Source: Syntrophobacteraceae bacterium (GTDB lineage Bacteria; Desulfobacterota; Syntrophobacteria; Syntrophobacterales; Syntrophobacteraceae). Taken from it: a stretch of 33,946 bases of DNA. This document shows, in pieces, positions 24,818 to 33,816 of the stretch. The position numbers and the translations under genes are program-made. The stretch is taken from assembly GCA_003566995.1 (NCBI GenBank), contig PXBG01000099.1, positions 1-33,946 on the forward strand. Direction: 5' to 3'. The notes under the pieces were generated by a model. That model did not search any database and was not told where the DNA came from. It saw only the letters and a list, made by a program, of their open reading frames with translations. The first letter of the stretch is position 1; every line of letters begins with the position of its first letter.

Positions 24818-25321
24818 CTACCGGGCCATGATTTCTTGCGCTTCGCGGCCACGGATTCGAGCCACGGTGCCTGCGTTGCGAAGGGATGCGAGCCCACTGA
24901 TGGTTGCTTTCAAGACATTGTGAGGATTACGGGAACCCAAGCATTTCGTGAGAATGTCGCTCACTCCGGCAGCCTCCATGACTGCACGCACTGCCCCCCC
25001 GGCGATGACTCCGGTACCGGCAGATGCTGGTTTGAGGACGACGTGGGACGCGCCAAAGCGGCCGAGAGTTTCGTGCGGAATAGAGCCTTCCGCCAGAGGA
25101 ACCTGGACCATGGCCTTCTTGGCGGCTTCCATTCCCTTTCTGATGGCTTCGGGCACTTCATTGGCTTTGCCGAGTGCGAACCCGACCCGGCCATTGCCAT
25201 CACCCACGACCACGATGGCACTGAAAGAAAAACGCCGTCCACCTTTGACCACTTTGGCCACGCGGCTGATGTGCACGACTCTGTCTATGAGCTGCGATTG
25301 GCTGGATTCTACAGCTGTCAA
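24818..25321 (-). CDS. rpsE: 30S ribosomal protein S5
   Basis: S5 lies at the mRNA entry and affects accuracy. The 167-residue protein has '[34 protein letters not shown]', '[25 protein letters not shown]' and '[13 protein letters not shown]'. The start is TTG at 25321, the only start that leaves room for the family's N terminus; GGGAGG lies 7 nt upstream. It sits 27 nt after rplR. Confidence 0.97.
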   Translation of the reverse strand: MTAVESSQSQLIDRVVHISRVAKVVKGGRRFSFSAIVVVGDGNGRVGFALGKANEVPEAIRKGMEAAKKAMVQVPLAEGSIPHETLGRFGASHVVLKPASAGTGVIAGGAVRAVMEAAGVSDILTKCLGSRNPHNVLKATISGLASLRNAGTVARIRGREAQEIMAR

Positions 25322-25348
25322 GTTATTGCCTCCCTCTGAAAAAGCGAT

Positions 25349-25720
25349 TCAAAAATCAAGGCCCGCGTCACGGGCAGCATCCGCCAGGGCTTGTATGCGT
25401 CCGTGGTAAATGAATCCGTTGCGGTCAAAGACGACTTTGGTGATGCCACTGTCCCGGGCCTTGCGGGCGATGAGCTGACCCACAAGCTTGGCGGATCCCA
25501 CTTTGCCTCCCGTGCGTTCCCCTTCCCTGACCTCTGGAGACAGGGTGGAAGCGGCCATGAGTGTCATGCCACGCGTGTCATCGACGATCTGTGCGTATAT
25601 GTGCTTGTCGCTGCGGAAAACGGAAAGCCGGGGGCGTTCCTGAGAGCCAGCGATCTTCTTACGAATGCTCATTTTGCGTTTGAGGCGAGCTGCTTCACGT
25701 GGATTGATATTTTTTCCCAT
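25349..25720 (-). CDS. rplR: 50S ribosomal protein L18
   Basis: L18 binds 5S rRNA. The 123-residue protein has '[20 protein letters not shown]', '[16 protein letters not shown]' and '[26 protein letters not shown]'. Two adjacent ATGs (25723 and 25720) are possible; the second has GGAG at the better distance (6 nt). Confidence 0.97.
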   Translation of the reverse strand: MGKNINPREAARLKRKMSIRKKIAGSQERPRLSVFRSDKHIYAQIVDDTRGMTLMAASTLSPEVREGERTGGKVGSAKLVGQLIARKARDSGITKVVFDRNGFIYHGRIQALADAARDAGLDF

Positions 25721-25738
25721 CATCTGCTCCAGATTGGA

Positions 25739-26284
25739 CTACTTCTTCTTGGATCCCGTCTTGCCAGCTTTGCGAAGCACACGCTCATCGAGGTAGCGAA
25801 TGCCTTTCCCCTTGTACGGCTCCACGGCGCGAAGTCCCCGTATCTTGGCGGCAGCATGGCCAAGAAGCTCTTTGTCTATGCCTTGAAGCTGAACGACATT
25901 CTGTTTGTCCACCGTGGCAGAAATACCGTCCGGCAAAGTGAATTTCACCGCGTTGGAATAACCTATGTTGAGGTTGAGCACGTTGCTTTGAACTTCAGCG
26001 CGGTATCCTGTTCCCTGAATGGCGAGGGACCGGGTGAATCCCTGACTGACCCCCACCACCATGTTGCTCACCAGGGCACGAACGAGGCCATGGAGAGACC
26101 TGGACTCTTTCGTGTCGTCATGGCGGCGGATGTAAATGAACTGGTCCTGTACATCGATTTCGACCTTTCGGGGCAGGGTACGAGACAGCGTGCCTTTGGG
26201 CCCCTTGACGGTCAGATGATCATCCTGCAGGGAGGCGGTGACTCCCTGAGGAACGGGAATGGGCAACTTTCCCACACGAGACAT
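25739..26284 (-). CDS. rplF: 50S ribosomal protein L6
   Basis: L6 lies at the factor-binding side near the sarcin-ricin loop. The 181-residue protein starts MSRVGKLPIPVPQGV, has 'VKGPKGTLSR' and the second-repeat signature 'EPYKGKGIRYLDE'. ATG at 26284 with AAGGAG at 7 nt. The C terminus ends in a Lys run (GSKKK). Confidence 0.97.
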   Translation of the reverse strand: MSRVGKLPIPVPQGVTASLQDDHLTVKGPKGTLSRTLPRKVEIDVQDQFIYIRRHDDTKESRSLHGLVRALVSNMVVGVSQGFTRSLAIQGTGYRAEVQSNVLNLNIGYSNAVKFTLPDGISATVDKQNVVQLQGIDKELLGHAAAKIRGLRAVEPYKGKGIRYLDERVLRKAGKTGSKKK

Positions 26285-26352
26285 GATGCTACTCCTTGCT
26301 TGGCCAAACGTTAGATGTCATGTGCACGACAGGAGAGGGGAGGGGGCTAAGA

Positions 26353-26748
26353 TCACCAAACTGAACAAAGAAGTTCCCCGCCGATCTGCTGCTTGCGCGC
26401 TTGGCTGTCGGTCATGATGCCCTTGGACGTGGAAAGGATGTTCACCCCGAGTCCATTGAGTGCCCGGGGTATCTCCGTGTGTCCCACATAAACACGGCAG
26501 CTGGGCTTGCTGATGCGTTTCAATCCGGCGATAGCCCCTTCCCTCGACTCGGTGTACTTGAGCTGAACCCGCAGGACACCCTGTTTGTCATCCTGATAGA
26601 ATTTGAAATTCCTGATGTAGCCCTCATCTTTGAGAATCTGCGCAATATTGGTCTTGACCTTTGACCCGGGAATATCGACCTTGTCAAAGCGCGCTTTCTG
26701 GGCGTTTTTGATACGATTCAAAAAATCTGCAATAGGATCCGAGACCAT
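26353..26748 (-). CDS. rpsH: 30S ribosomal protein S8
   Basis: S8 binds central-domain 16S rRNA and in E. coli represses the spc operon. The 131-residue protein has MVSDPIADFLNRIKNAQKA, 'YIRNFKF' and the C-terminal 'LGVNILSTSKGIMTD'/'GGELLCSVW'. ATG at 26748 follows AAAGGAG at 9 nt. Lies 29 nt after rpsN. Confidence 0.98.
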   Translation of the reverse strand: MVSDPIADFLNRIKNAQKARFDKVDIPGSKVKTNIAQILKDEGYIRNFKFYQDDKQGVLRVQLKYTESREGAIAGLKRISKPSCRVYVGHTEIPRALNGLGVNILSTSKGIMTDSQARKQQIGGELLCSVW

Positions 26749-26777
26749 AGCGATTAAGCTCCTTTAAATTTTCCCCA

Positions 26778-26963
26778 CTACCAGCTTGCCTTCACCACCC
26801 CGGGGAGCTCGCCCCTGAGGGCCATGTTGCGAAAGCAGATCCGGCAGATGCCAAACTTGCGCAAAAAGGCTTTGGAGCGCCCGCACAAAGGGCAGCGATT
26901 GTAGGCCCTCACATCAAATTTGGGGGGTCTCGTTGCTTTGGCGATCAGAGACTTCTTGGCCAA
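26778..26963 (-). CDS. rpsN: 30S ribosomal protein S14, zinc-binding type
   Basis: The 61-residue short S14 has four zinc cysteines, C24/C27 and C40/C43 (CPLCGR and CRICFR). The start is TTG at 26963 ([10 protein letters not shown]), with AGGAGG 5-6 nt upstream. No ATG is available without losing the family N terminus. The position between rplE and rpsH is standard. Confidence 0.98.
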   Translation of the reverse strand: MAKKSLIAKATRPPKFDVRAYNRCPLCGRSKAFLRKFGICRICFRNMALRGELPGVVKASW

Positions 26964-26996
26964 CTTTGCCTCCTTAGGTTGTCTCGTTAAGAAAAA

Positions 26997-27536
26997 TCAA
27001 TTCCTGAAGGGCATTCCCATCAAGGTGAGCAGCTCTCTTGTTTCCGCATCCGATTTGGCGTTGGTCACGACAGTGATGTTCATGCCTTTGATCTTATCGA
27101 TTTTGTCGTAATCGATCTCCGGGAAGATGATGTGTTCCTTGATGCCCAGTGTGTAGTTGCCCCTTCCGTCAAAGGCCTTGGAAGAAACACCGCGGAAATC
27201 CCTCACGCGGGGCAGGGCGATGTTCACCAGTTTGTCAAGAAATTCATACATTCGGTCGCCACGGAGGGTGACCATGCATCCAATGGGCATTCCTTTTCGA
27301 AGCTTGAAGGCCGCTATGCTCTGACGTGCCCTGGTGACAACGGGTTTCTGGCCGGAAATCTGAGCGAGCTCGGCACTGGCCGAATCCAGAATTTTAATGT
27401 TTTGTATGGCTTCCCCAAGCCCCATATTGAGCACCACCTTTGTGATCCTCGGGGTTTGCATGGTGCTTTGGTAGCCGAACTTTTCAAAGAGCTTGGGAGC
27501 TATTTCCTGATGATACTTTTCTCGCAATCGTGCCAT
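26997..27536 (-). CDS. rplE: 50S ribosomal protein L5
   Basis: L5 binds 5S rRNA and contacts P-site tRNA. The 179-residue protein has '[15 protein letters not shown]', '[24 protein letters not shown]' and '[20 protein letters not shown]'. ATG at 27536 with GGAGG at 7 nt; the frame opens at 27557 but the RBS excludes that start. Confidence 0.98.
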   Translation of the reverse strand: MARLREKYHQEIAPKLFEKFGYQSTMQTPRITKVVLNMGLGEAIQNIKILDSASAELAQISGQKPVVTRARQSIAAFKLRKGMPIGCMVTLRGDRMYEFLDKLVNIALPRVRDFRGVSSKAFDGRGNYTLGIKEHIIFPEIDYDKIDKIKGMNITVVTNAKSDAETRELLTLMGMPFRN

Positions 27537-27581
27537 GAATTGCCTCCACTCCCGCACATGGACAAGTGACTGATGGGTCTT

Positions 27582-27911
27582 TTAATCGATCAACTCGTTG
27601 CATTTTTTGCAAAAACGAACTTTACGATTGTCCTCAAGAACTCTGTAGCCCACTCGCGTCGGGTCAGTGCACTTGGTGCACACAAGTTTCAGGTTAGAAA
27701 TGTGAATGGGCATTTCTTTTTCAAGAATCCCACCCTGTCTGTTCTGCTGACTGGGTTTGAGGTGACGCTTGGCCATGTTGAGCTTTTCAACAATGGCCCT
27801 GTTGCTTTTTGGAATGACACGCATGACCTTTCCGGTTTTTCCCTTGTCTTTTCCGGCGATGACCGAAACGGTGTCATTCTTCTTGAGATGATATTTTTTT
27901 TGTTCTGGCAT
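27582..27911 (-). CDS. rplX: 50S ribosomal protein L24 with zinc-ribbon-like C terminus
   Basis: L24 initiates 50S assembly. The 109-residue protein has the KOW motif '[20 protein letters not shown]' and '[23 protein letters not shown]'. The C-terminal half carries CTKC (C78/C81) and CKKC (C100/C103), a zinc-ribbon arrangement found in some lineages but absent in E. coli. ATG at 27911. Confidence 0.97.
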   Translation of the reverse strand: MPEQKKYHLKKNDTVSVIAGKDKGKTGKVMRVIPKSNRAIVEKLNMAKRHLKPSQQNRQGGILEKEMPIHISNLKLVCTKCTDPTRVGYRVLEDNRKVRFCKKCNELID

Positions 27912-27926
27912 GGGACAAAATCCTCA

Positions 27927-28295
27927 TCAAATCACTTCAGGGGCCAATGAAACGATTTTCATGAACTGTTTTGCTCGAAGTTCGCGGGCAACGGGTCCAA
28001 AAATGCGGGTGCCGATGGGTTCCTTGGTGGCATTGATGAGGACAGCGGAATTGTCATCGAATTTGATGTAAGACCCATCGGCCCGTCTCACCTCTTTCTT
28101 GGTGCGGACGACCACCGCTTTCAATACATCGCCCTTTTTCACCTTGGCATTGGGAATGGCCTCCTTGACGGAGACGACGATGATGTCTCCCACGGAGGCG
28201 TAGCGCTTGCGAGTGCCTCCCAAAACCTTTATACAGTACAACCTCTTCGCCCCGGAGTTGTCCGCGGCATTGAGCTGAGACTCCGTCTGTATCAT
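27927..28295 (-). CDS. rplN: 50S ribosomal protein L14
   Basis: L14 forms an intersubunit bridge. The 122-residue protein has [19 protein letters not shown], '[22 protein letters not shown]' and '[27 protein letters not shown]'. ATG at 28295; normal length and position after rpsQ. Confidence 0.98.
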   Translation of the reverse strand: MIQTESQLNAADNSGAKRLYCIKVLGGTRKRYASVGDIIVVSVKEAIPNAKVKKGDVLKAVVVRTKKEVRRADGSYIKFDDNSAVLINATKEPIGTRIFGPVARELRAKQFMKIVSLAPEVI

Positions 28296-28368
28296 GGTTC
28301 ACTCCATTGGATTGTGCCGGTCTAGAGCACGCTATCCAGGCTCAACTGCATCATAAGTCCTGGGCAGT

Positions 28369-28632
28369 CTAAATGGCTGCCTTGGTCAAAACTTCAACGA
28401 CGACCCACCGCTTGTCTTTGCTGAGGGGTCTGCACTCTTCAATCAGGACGCGATCGCCCACCTGGCACGCATTGTGAGTGTCATGCGCCTTGAATTTATT
28501 GCGTCGCCGGACAAACTTCTTGTAGAGGGGATGAGTCACAAGGCGCTCGACTTGCACCACGACAGTTTTGTCCATCTTGTTGCTGGTGACGAAGCCGACG
28601 CGTTTTTTCCTACTGGCGGTTTTCTGTTCCAT
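28369..28632 (-). CDS. rpsQ: 30S ribosomal protein S17
   Basis: S17 binds the 5' domain of 16S rRNA. The 87-residue protein has '[22 protein letters not shown]', '[18 protein letters not shown]' and '[21 protein letters not shown]'. The same frame stays open upstream to 29163 through rpmC and rplP, but the family start and AGGA at 10 nt fix the ATG at 28632. Confidence 0.97.
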   Translation of the reverse strand: MEQKTASRKKRVGFVTSNKMDKTVVVQVERLVTHPLYKKFVRRRNKFKAHDTHNACQVGDRVLIEECRPLSKDKRWVVVEVLTKAAI

Positions 28633-28643
28633 AGAGCATATCC

Positions 28644-28844
28644 TCATGCCGCTGGGTTTTGGCTCTTTGCGTGCAAAATGGTTTGGATTCTGGCGATGGT
28701 CCTTCGAGTCTTTTTCAGTTGAGCCGTGTTTTCCAGCTGTTTGGTCACATGCTGGAACCGGAGGTTGAAAAGCGACTCCTGCGCGTCTTTGAGCTTCTGT
28801 GTCAATTCCTCTGGCGTCATACCGCGTAAGGTGTCGGGCTTCAT
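28644..28844 (-). CDS. rpmC: 50S ribosomal protein L29
   Basis: L29 sits at the exit tunnel and helps dock trigger factor and SRP. The 66-residue two-helix protein has '[23 protein letters not shown]' and '[15 protein letters not shown]'. Its ATG at 28844 overlaps the rplP stop as ATGA; rpsQ follows at 11 nt. Confidence 0.97.
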   Translation of the reverse strand: MKPDTLRGMTPEELTQKLKDAQESLFNLRFQHVTKQLENTAQLKKTRRTIARIQTILHAKSQNPAA

Positions 28845-29257
28845 AGGACTTCCTCCCTGGATACAAAGCGCACGGGAATGGGAAGCTTGTGGGATGCCAG
28901 AAGAAGGGCTTCCTTGGCGATGGCCTCGGGAACGCCCTTGATCTCATAGAGGATACGGCCGGGCTTGACAACCGCGACCCAAGCCTCAGGGGAACCCTTC
29001 CCTTTACCCATTCGTGTTTCTGCGGGTTTTTTGGTGATGGACTTGTCAGGAAAAACTCGAATCCAAAGCTTTCCGCCCCGGCGCACACGTCTGGAAATGG
29101 CGATACGGGCGGCTTCGATCTGGCGGGAAGTGATGTATCCGCAGCCCAGCGCCTTGAGGCCATATTCTCCGAAGCTCAGGGAAGAGCCTCTGGAAGCCAT
29201 CCCTCGCATCCGGCCTTTTTGCTGTTTTCGAAATTTGACTCTTTTTGGTGCTAGCAT
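28841..29257 (-). CDS. rplP: 50S ribosomal protein L16
   Basis: L16 is near the A-site tRNA elbow. The 138-residue protein has [19 protein letters not shown], '[49 protein letters not shown]' in order, and '[11 protein letters not shown]'. ATG at 29257 with TAGGAG upstream. Unusually, 183 bp separate it from rpsC; elsewhere these genes are nearly adjacent. Confidence 0.97.
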   Translation of the reverse strand: MLAPKRVKFRKQQKGRMRGMASRGSSLSFGEYGLKALGCGYITSRQIEAARIAISRRVRRGGKLWIRVFPDKSITKKPAETRMGKGKGSPEAWVAVVKPGRILYEIKGVPEAIAKEALLLASHKLPIPVRFVSREEVL

Positions 29258-29314
29258 AACTGTGTTCTCCTATGCGTCACCGCTATGACGACGAAATTGC
29301 TGTGCCCTCTGGGT

Positions 29315-29419
29315 GATAGCTCATACCTCATCGTTCAAGGACGGAACGGGAACGATATCAGGCAGGCTCAATGTTGACTGGGGCATGTATGAACCTTGAA
29401 CGGCGGGATATGAACTATC
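29315..29419 (-). repeat. Long imperfect inverted repeat (RNA hairpin) between rpsC and rplP
   Basis: Arms at 29394-29419 and 29315-29340 are each 26 nt and lie 53 nt apart. Comparing one arm with the complement of the other, 21 of 26 positions are identical and all five differences are transitions. In the minus-strand (mRNA) sense three of the five become G-U pairs and two are C/A mismatches, so 24 of 26 positions can pair. The shared ends are GATAG and CGTTCAAGG. No U-tract follows, so it is not an intrinsic terminator. It may be an RNA-processing or regulatory element, or an old insertion; the plus-strand transcript would pair slightly less well. Confidence 0.75.
29321..29386 (-). CDS. Candidate 21-residue leader ORF inside the rpsC-rplP hairpin
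   Basis: An ATG at 29386 is preceded by AAGG at 7 nt and opens 21 codons (MPQSTLSLPDIVPVPSLNDEV) ending in TGA at 29323-29321. The AAGG is the last part of the hairpin's 5' arm and the frame crosses the loop and most of the 3' arm, so pairing would hide the RBS. This is suggestive of a regulatory ORF but could be chance. Confidence 0.25.
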   Translation of the reverse strand: MPQSTLSLPDIVPVPSLNDEV

Positions 29420-29440
29420 GCGCCAGGAGGCTGACGGATT

Positions 29441-30067
29441 TCAGGGCAGAACCTCTCCTTTGAAGATCCAAACTTTCACTCCGATGATACCATAGGTGGT
29501 TTTTGCATTGGCTGTTCCATAGTCAATGTCAGCCCTCAAGGTGTGCAGAGGAACCCTTCCTTCACGATACCATTCCCGGCGGGCCATTTCCGCTCCGCCC
29601 AGACGGCCGGCAGTGGCCACACGCACCCCTTTGGCACCAAATTTTTGGGCGGAGGTGACGGCACGCTTCATGGCGCGGCGAAAGGCGACCCTTCGCACGA
29701 GCTGCAGGGCGACGTTTTCCGAAACCAGGGTGGCATCCAGTTCAGGACGGCGAACCTCCTGTATGTCGATGAGAATTTCGCGCTTGAACTTTTTCTCGAG
29801 GTCCTTGCGCAGGGATTCGATTTCAACGCCCTTTTTCCCAATGACGATTCCAGGGCGGGCCGTGAAAATCCGCACCTTCACCCTGTTGGCTGCGCGTTCG
29901 ATCTCGATCTTGGAGATCCCCGCATGGTAGAGTCTGTTTTTCACATAGTTTCTGATCTGCCGGTCTTCAACGACCAGCTTGGGGTAATCCTTGGTGGCAA
30001 ACCACCGGGAGTCCCAAGTGCGAATCACGCCCAACCGGAAACCTGTCGGATGTACCTTCTGTCCCAA
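29441..30067 (-). CDS. rpsC: 30S ribosomal protein S3
   Basis: S3 forms part of the mRNA entry channel. The 208-residue protein has [14 protein letters not shown], the KH-domain loop [11 protein letters not shown] and the C-terminal '[36 protein letters not shown]'. The start is TTG at 30067, with GGAGG 6 nt upstream; the family N terminus leaves no alternative. 113 bp and 183 bp of non-coding DNA flank it, both larger than usual. Confidence 0.98.
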   Translation of the reverse strand: MGQKVHPTGFRLGVIRTWDSRWFATKDYPKLVVEDRQIRNYVKNRLYHAGISKIEIERAANRVKVRIFTARPGIVIGKKGVEIESLRKDLEKKFKREILIDIQEVRRPELDATLVSENVALQLVRRVAFRRAMKRAVTSAQKFGAKGVRVATAGRLGGAEMARREWYREGRVPLHTLRADIDYGTANAKTTYGIIGVKVWIFKGEVLP

Positions 30068-30180
30068 ACTTCACCTCCAGATGGATTGTGTGGAGCTGTC
30101 ACGTTTCCCCTTAATCCACGGCAATTGTTTCGATCCAATGAGCACGGAGATCCATGCTTCCCAGGGTGTTGAAAGAAAAC

Positions 30181-30513
30181 CTATCTTTCCTTGAGCACCA
30201 CAGTGATGTGGCTGGTGCCTTTAAAAATGCGGGTGGCACGACCCATGGCCCGTGGGCGCCATCGCTTGAGCTTGGGGCCTTCATCCACACAGATGGTGTC
30301 GATGAAAAGCTGATCCACGTCCATGTTGCCCGCATTTTCAGCGTTGGCGACGGCAGAACGCAAAGTCTTCGTGATGAAGCGGCAGCTTTTTTTGGGTGTG
30401 TACTTCAAAAGGGTGAGCGCATCATCAACCATTTTGCCTCTGACCATGTTTGCCACCAAGCGAGCCTTGTGCGGTGAAACACGCAAGTATTTGGTCACGG
30501 CTCTTGCTTCCAT
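30181..30513 (-). CDS. rplV: 50S ribosomal protein L22
   Basis: L22 lines the exit tunnel constriction. The 110-residue protein has 'YLRVSPHKARLVANMVRGK', 'NAENAGNMDVDQLFIDTICVDEG' and 'RWRPRAMGRATRIFKGTSHITVVL'. The ATG at 30513 shares one base with the rpsS TGA (TGATG); a GTG at 30516 is the alternative. Confidence 0.97.
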   Translation of the reverse strand: MEARAVTKYLRVSPHKARLVANMVRGKMVDDALTLLKYTPKKSCRFITKTLRSAVANAENAGNMDVDQLFIDTICVDEGPKLKRWRPRAMGRATRIFKGTSHITVVLKER

Positions 30514-30800
30514 CACTTCTTCCCTTTCACTTTAGACTTCCTGTCTCCTGCATGGCCGTAAAAAGTCCTGGTGGGTGAAAATTCACCCAGCTTATGTCCC
30601 ACCATGTTCTCCGAAACGAAGACGGGAATGAATTTCTTCCCGTTGTGGACGGCAAGGGTGAGGCCCACAAAGTCCGGAAGAATGGTCGACCTTCTGGACC
30701 AGGTTTTGATGACCTTGCGGTCGCCCGTTTCTTTGGCTTTTGTAACTTTCTCTGTGAGGTGGTAGTCCACAAAGGGTCCTTTTTTCAAGGATCGGGGCAT
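30513..30800 (-). CDS. rpsS: 30S ribosomal protein S19
   Basis: S19 lies in the 30S head with S13. The 95-residue protein has [15 protein letters not shown], '[28 protein letters not shown]' and '[19 protein letters not shown]'. ATG at 30800 follows AAAGGAG at 7 nt. A 149-bp spacer with a promoter candidate precedes it; it is coupled to rplV. Confidence 0.98.
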   Translation of the reverse strand: MPRSLKKGPFVDYHLTEKVTKAKETGDRKVIKTWSRRSTILPDFVGLTLAVHNGKKFIPVFVSENMVGHKLGEFSPTRTFYGHAGDRKSKVKGKK

Positions 30801-30813
30801 TTACGTTCTCCTT

Positions 30814-30913
30814 TTGGCAAGGCGCCTGACCGGCAGTTCATGATCCTCTTTCAGCAAATCCCTCTCCCGGCAGGAAAGGACGGGAATCATAACAGATTTT
30901 GGCGCGATGCCAA
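30814..30913. repeat. Inverted repeat in the rplB-rpsS spacer
   Basis: TTGGCAAGGCGCC (30814-30826) pairs with GGCGCGATGCCAA (30901-30913) as 6 bp, a 2x2 internal loop and 5 bp, with 74 nt between. One arm contains the -35 of the promoter candidate at 30886-30913; the other is close to the rpsS RBS. As RNA it would bring the leader ends together. Confidence 0.45.
30886..30913 (-). promoter_or_regulatory. Internal promoter candidate before rpsS
   Basis: TTGGCA (30913-30908, five of six) and TATGAT (30891-30886, five of six) are 16 bp apart. The predicted start is near 30879, about 80 nt before the rpsS ATG. It would allow rpsS and later genes to be transcribed independently of the tuf/rpsJ side. 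Confidence 0.55.
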
Positions 30914-30949
30914 TGACAATATATGTGTTGTGTGCTCCCGGTTCCATCA

Positions 30950-31774
30950 CTACTTGCGGCGCCGGCGAATGATGAGGTTATCGGTCGTCTTGGACTTGCG
31001 GGTGCGGTAACCCTTGGTGGGGACTCCCCAGGGAGTGCAGGGATGCCGGCCGCCGGAACTTCGGCCTTCTCCACCGCCCATTGGGTGATCCACGGGATTC
31101 ATGGCCACGCCGCGCACGTGGGGACGTTTGCCGGTCCATCGCTTTCGGCCGGCTTTTCCGAGGGAGATGTTTTCGTGTTCAATGTTCCCCACCTGCCCTA
31201 CAGTGGCCTTGCAGGTGAGCAGCACCATGCGCATTTCCGTGGAAGGCATGCGCAGGATTGCGTGCTTGCCCTCTTTGGCGATGAACTGAATGCTGGACCC
31301 GGCAGATCGGGCCAGTTGGCCGCCCTTGCCAGGTTTGAGCTCCACATTGTGCACGACTGTTCCCACGGGCATTTTGGCCAGTTCCAGACAGTTTCCTGGT
31401 TTGATGTCCGCCTCGGGCCCCGAAATGACCGTGTCTCCCACAGAAAGTCCCACCGGGGAGAGAATGTAGCGCTTCTCACCATCTGCATAATGGAGCAGGG
31501 CAATGTGGGAAGACCTGTTGGGGTCGTACTGGATGCTCGCCACCTTGGCGGGGACGTTGTCTTTATCCCGCTTGAAATCGATGAGCCGGTACATGCGCTT
31601 GTGACCACCCCCGCGGTGCCATGTGGTGATGCGCCCCGTGTTGTTGCGCCCTCCTGACTTTTTCAGGGGCCGAAGGAGGCTTTTTTCGGGGGTGGCGGAA
31701 GTGATTTCATGGAATGTGGCATGGGTTTGAAACCGACGGCCGGGGGATGTCGGGTTCACGGTCTTGATGCCCAT
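30950..31774 (-). CDS. rplB: 50S ribosomal protein L2
   Basis: L2 is required for subunit association and peptidyl transfer. The 274-residue protein has [15 protein letters not shown], '[26 protein letters not shown]', '[24 protein letters not shown]' containing the essential conserved histidine, and a basic tail. ATG at 31774; follows rplW by 21 nt. The downstream gap to rpsS is 149 bp. Confidence 0.98.
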   Translation of the reverse strand: MGIKTVNPTSPGRRFQTHATFHEITSATPEKSLLRPLKKSGGRNNTGRITTWHRGGGHKRMYRLIDFKRDKDNVPAKVASIQYDPNRSSHIALLHYADGEKRYILSPVGLSVGDTVISGPEADIKPGNCLELAKMPVGTVVHNVELKPGKGGQLARSAGSSIQFIAKEGKHAILRMPSTEMRMVLLTCKATVGQVGNIEHENISLGKAGRKRWTGKRPHVRGVAMNPVDHPMGGGEGRSSGGRHPCTPWGVPTKGYRTRKSKTTDNLIIRRRRK

Positions 31775-31795
31775 AATGAATCCTCTCTGTTATCT

Positions 31796-32089
31796 TTAGA
31801 CACCCTCAAAGAATTCGACGTGCTGGCCGGGTTTGATGGTGACAATTGCTTTTTTCCAGTTGGGCCGTTTGGTGAAAAAACGGCCCACGCGCTTGCGCTT
31901 GCCTTTCATGTTGATGGTCGTCACGTCCAGGACATCCACCTTGAAAATGGTCGACACCGCCTCTTTGATTTCAATCTTGTTGGCGCGGCGGTCCACCTCG
32001 AAAGCGAGCTTGTTGTGCTCTTCCTTCTCCAGGGTGCTCTTTTCCGTGACCAAAGGCCGTTTGAGGATTTGAAAAGTCTTACTGCTCAT
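31796..32089 (-). CDS. rplW: 50S ribosomal protein L23
   Basis: L23 docks SRP and trigger factor at the exit tunnel. The 97-residue protein has '[38 protein letters not shown]' in order and '[21 protein letters not shown]'. The ATG at 32089 overlaps the rplD stop as ATGA. Confidence 0.98.
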   Translation of the reverse strand: MSSKTFQILKRPLVTEKSTLEKEEHNKLAFEVDRRANKIEIKEAVSTIFKVDVLDVTTINMKGKRKRVGRFFTKRPNWKKAIVTIKPGQHVEFFEGV

Positions 32090-32709
32090 GAGCCAAACCT
32101 CTCTTCTATCATCTCAATCGTGTCCTGTGTCAAGAAAATGGTGCGGTGGTTGAGGAGGTCATAGACATTGAGCCCCTCGCTGCGCAGGACTTTGACGTTG
32201 GGAATGTTGCGCGCGGATTTTTCCATGACCTCGTCGTCCCGGGAAGTGAGGACCAACGTTTTCCTCACCTGAAACCGATCAAGAATCTGAGCAAAATCCT
32301 TGGTCTTGATGCGTTGAAGACCCAGGTCGTCGAGCACTTTGAACTGCTGTTCGGACACTTTCTGGCTGAGAGCCATCTTCAGGGCGAGTCGACGTGCTTT
32401 CTTGGTCACCTTGACATCATAGGTGCGGGGTTGCGGACCATGGATGGTGCCTCCACCCCGCCACAGGGGAGAGCGGCTGGTTCCCGCTCTGGCGCGCCCT
32501 GTGCCTTTTTGTCGCCATGGTTTTTTCCCGCCACCGCGAACTTCAGCGCGCTCTTTGGTTTTTGCCGTTCCCGCTCTGCGCTTGGCCAGTTGGTAGAGGA
32601 CGACCTCGTGCAGGAGATGAGGATTGGCCGGGAGGCCAAAAATGTCGTCTCTGAGCTCGAGCTGCCCTATCACTTCATTGTTGTTGTTGTACAAGTCCAC
32701 AGTTGGCAT
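32086..32709 (-). CDS. rplD: 50S ribosomal protein L4
   Basis: L4 lines the tunnel and in E. coli represses the S10 operon. The 207-residue protein has '[43 protein letters not shown]' as its tunnel loop and '[22 protein letters not shown]' at the C terminus. ATG at 32709; 41 nt after rplC. Confidence 0.98.
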   Translation of the reverse strand: MPTVDLYNNNNEVIGQLELRDDIFGLPANPHLLHEVVLYQLAKRRAGTAKTKERAEVRGGGKKPWRQKGTGRARAGTSRSPLWRGGGTIHGPQPRTYDVKVTKKARRLALKMALSQKVSEQQFKVLDDLGLQRIKTKDFAQILDRFQVRKTLVLTSRDDEVMEKSARNIPNVKVLRSEGLNVYDLLNHRTIFLTQDTIEMIEERFGS

Positions 32710-32750
32710 GGTGTTCCCCGAATTCTCTTCCCGAAAGGAATGGTTGCAGA

Positions 32751-33389
32751 TTATCTGACACGATTGGTTTGGCGGATGAATATGATGCCATTCCTGGCGC
32801 CGGGAACGGCGCCCTTGACAACCAGCAGGTTGTCTTCGGGGCGAACGTCGATGACCTTGAGCCCCATCACCGTGACTCGCTTGTTGCCCTTTTGGCCGGC
32901 CATTTTTCTGCCCTTGATGACGCGTCCGGGGAAGGTGGCGTTGCCCGTTGTGCCAGGCTCTCTCACATTCTTGGAACCATGAGTGGAGGGGCCCCGGCCA
33001 AAGCCCCAGCGCTTGATGGTGCCCGCATATCCTTTCCCCTTGCTGGTTCCTCTGATGTCGACGATGTCGCCGATTTTGAAAGAATCCACGGTGAGCTGTT
33101 GGCCCAGCTCGTATTGCCCGTCACCATTTTCGGGCAGGCGGACCTCACTGGTCACCTGGAAGTATCCCTGTCCCGCCTTGTCCATGTGGCCCTTGAGGGG
33201 ACGATTGACATGCTTGGCCTTGCGCATGCCAAAAGCTATCTGCAGGGCGGCGTAGCCATCCCTGTCAACGGTTTTTACCTGAGTGACTGTGCATGGACCG
33301 GCTTCAATGAGAGTGACCGGCACAGCTGCGCCGCTTTCTGAAAACAACTGGGTCATCTGGAGCTTGCGTCCAATGATTGCCTTCATCAT
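32751..33389 (-). CDS. rplC: 50S ribosomal protein L3
   Basis: L3 reaches towards the peptidyl-transferase centre. The 212-residue protein has '[14 protein letters not shown]', '[36 protein letters not shown]' and '[15 protein letters not shown]'. Two adjacent ATGs (33389 and 33386) are possible; AAAGG lies 9 nt before the first. Confidence 0.98.
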   Translation of the reverse strand: MMKAIIGRKLQMTQLFSESGAAVPVTLIEAGPCTVTQVKTVDRDGYAALQIAFGMRKAKHVNRPLKGHMDKAGQGYFQVTSEVRLPENGDGQYELGQQLTVDSFKIGDIVDIRGTSKGKGYAGTIKRWGFGRGPSTHGSKNVREPGTTGNATFPGRVIKGRKMAGQKGNKRVTVMGLKVIDVRPEDNLLVVKGAVPGARNGIIFIRQTNRVR

Positions 33390-33428
33390 GGTCTCTTGCC
33401 TTTTTTTGCTTTAACGCCCGCTCGATGG

Positions 33429-33740
33429 CTAAAGCTTGATTTCCACATCGACACCGGCAGAGAGGTCGAGTTTCATGAGCGAGTCGACAGTCTGCTGTGT
33501 GGGTTCAAGGATGTCGATCAGACGCTTGTGGACGCGAATTTCAAATTGCTCGCGCGATTTCTTGTCCACGTGGACGGATCGAAGAATCGTGTATCGATGA
33601 ATTTTGGTGGGCAGAGGAATAGGGCCTGCCACCCTCGCACCGGTTTTCTTGGCCGTCATGACGATCTCATTGGTGGACTGGTCAAGCAATTTGTGATCGT
33701 ATGCCTTCAAGCGGATGCGAATTCGTTGATTCGTCATCAT
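33429..33740 (-). CDS. rpsJ: 30S ribosomal protein S10
   Basis: S10 is in the 30S head and also partners NusB in antitermination. The 103-residue protein has '[19 protein letters not shown]', '[39 protein letters not shown]' in order. Two adjacent ATGs (33740 and 33737) are possible, with AGGA upstream. It follows tuf by 76 nt and opens the S10 operon. Confidence 0.98.
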   Translation of the reverse strand: MMTNQRIRIRLKAYDHKLLDQSTNEIVMTAKKTGARVAGPIPLPTKIHRYTILRSVHVDKKSREQFEIRVHKRLIDILEPTQQTVDSLMKLDLSAGVDVEIKL

Positions 33741-33816
33741 AGGTTCTGTTCCTGTCTGTTGAGGGGGCCGGAGGTCCTAGGCGGGACACGGCGCCCCTTT
33801 GGAAAGCGGATGATGC

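Noticed and set aside
28369-29163. A 264-codon frame that would give S17 a long N-terminal extension
   Set aside because: The extra residues run through rpmC and rplP in another frame and look non-coding; S17 starts at the ATG at 28632 with normal length.
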